64,000 nucleotides of DNA, taken from the NCBI GenBank assembly GCA_017643845.1, contig JAEPMR010000001.1, forward strand, positions 62,001 to 126,000. Direction: 5' to 3'. Made by a program: the position numbers and the translations under genes. This DNA comes from Marivivens sp. (lineage in GTDB: Bacteria > Pseudomonadota > Alphaproteobacteria > Rhodobacterales > Rhodobacteraceae). Every line of letters starts with the position of its first letter. Within the stretch, counting starts at the first letter, position 1. The notes under the pieces are model-generated. The model did not search any database. It saw nothing but the letters and a program-made list of their open reading frames with translations, and had not been told where the DNA came from. Of this stretch, positions 63,784-64,000 are shown piece after piece.

Positions 63784-64000
63784 ATGCACCTCTCTTTGCG
63801 ACAGCTCTCGACTTTCCGCGAAGTAATGCGTTCAGGCTCCATCAGCCAAGCCGCCCGCGCACTCGGGCGTACGCAGCCTGCTGTCTCCACCATGATCCAA
63901 ACTCTCGAAGACCAGCTTGGCTTCGCCCTCTTTGTTCGCGCCCAGAGCAAATTGACACCCACGCCAGAGGCGCAATTTTTTCTCGAAGAATGCGAGGACA
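63784..64000 (+). CDS. LysR family transcriptional regulator (3' truncated by window edge)
   Basis: MHLSLRQLSTFREVMRSGSISQAARALGRTQPAVSTMIQTLEDQLGFALFVRAQSKLTPTPEAQFFLEE. Confidence 0.9.
   Translation, partial: MHLSLRQLSTFREVMRSGSISQAARALGRTQPAVSTMIQTLEDQLGFALFVRAQSKLTPTPEAQFFLEECED

Noticed and set aside
1-64000. Mobile element, phage, CRISPR or defence island
   Set aside because: No transposase, integrase, phage, Cas, toxin-antitoxin or restriction gene was recognised in the ORF track, and no terminal repeats or tRNA-associated junctions were seen.

Overview
The window is a roughly 60% GC bacterial chromosome segment. Gene content (frcCAK, TRAP and TTT transporters, a NarR-type nar locus) suggests an alphaproteobacterium of the Rhodobacteraceae/Roseobacter type; this taxonomy is inferred. 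It is densely packed with catabolic and transport operons, and I saw no tRNA, rRNA, CRISPR array, transposase, integrase or phage gene. From left to right: (1) end of a fructose-type ABC operon (frcC-frcA-frcK) and a convergent xylulokinase; (2) a sulfotransferase-like gene; (3) a ThuA / dehydrogenase / RbsABC-type importer / SDR operon on the minus strand; (4) a divergent, signal-peptide-less protein fusing a winged-helix DNA-binding domain to a MalE-type (SBP_bac_1) solute-binding domain, followed by a second SDR, an M24-fold hydrolase lacking two expected metal ligands, and an acetoin/2-oxoacid dehydrogenase-like complex whose E2 function is split over two genes around an aldehyde dehydrogenase; (5) a minus-strand TctCBA / class III CoA-transferase / citryl-CoA lyase-like / AbrB-membrane-protein operon, divergent from TctD-TctE and a translationally coupled lipoprotein SBP; (6) an iolD / ALDH / HpcH aldolase / dehydrogenases / RpiR cluster; (7) a nitrate respiration locus narR <-> narK1-narK2-narGHJI-PPIase-moeA-DUF2478 with FNR-type boxes; (8) a LacI-controlled sugar ABC operon with an intracellular GH5-like hydrolase; (9) a TRAP / three-subunit flavin-FeS amino acid (opine/hydroxyproline/HcnABC-like) dehydrogenase / RidA operon, divergent from a partial LysR gene. 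The strongest leads for something undescribed are the wHTH-SBP regulator with its TGGATA repeat cluster, and the split-E2 complex downstream of it. All family calls come from reading protein motifs by eye; no database search was run.
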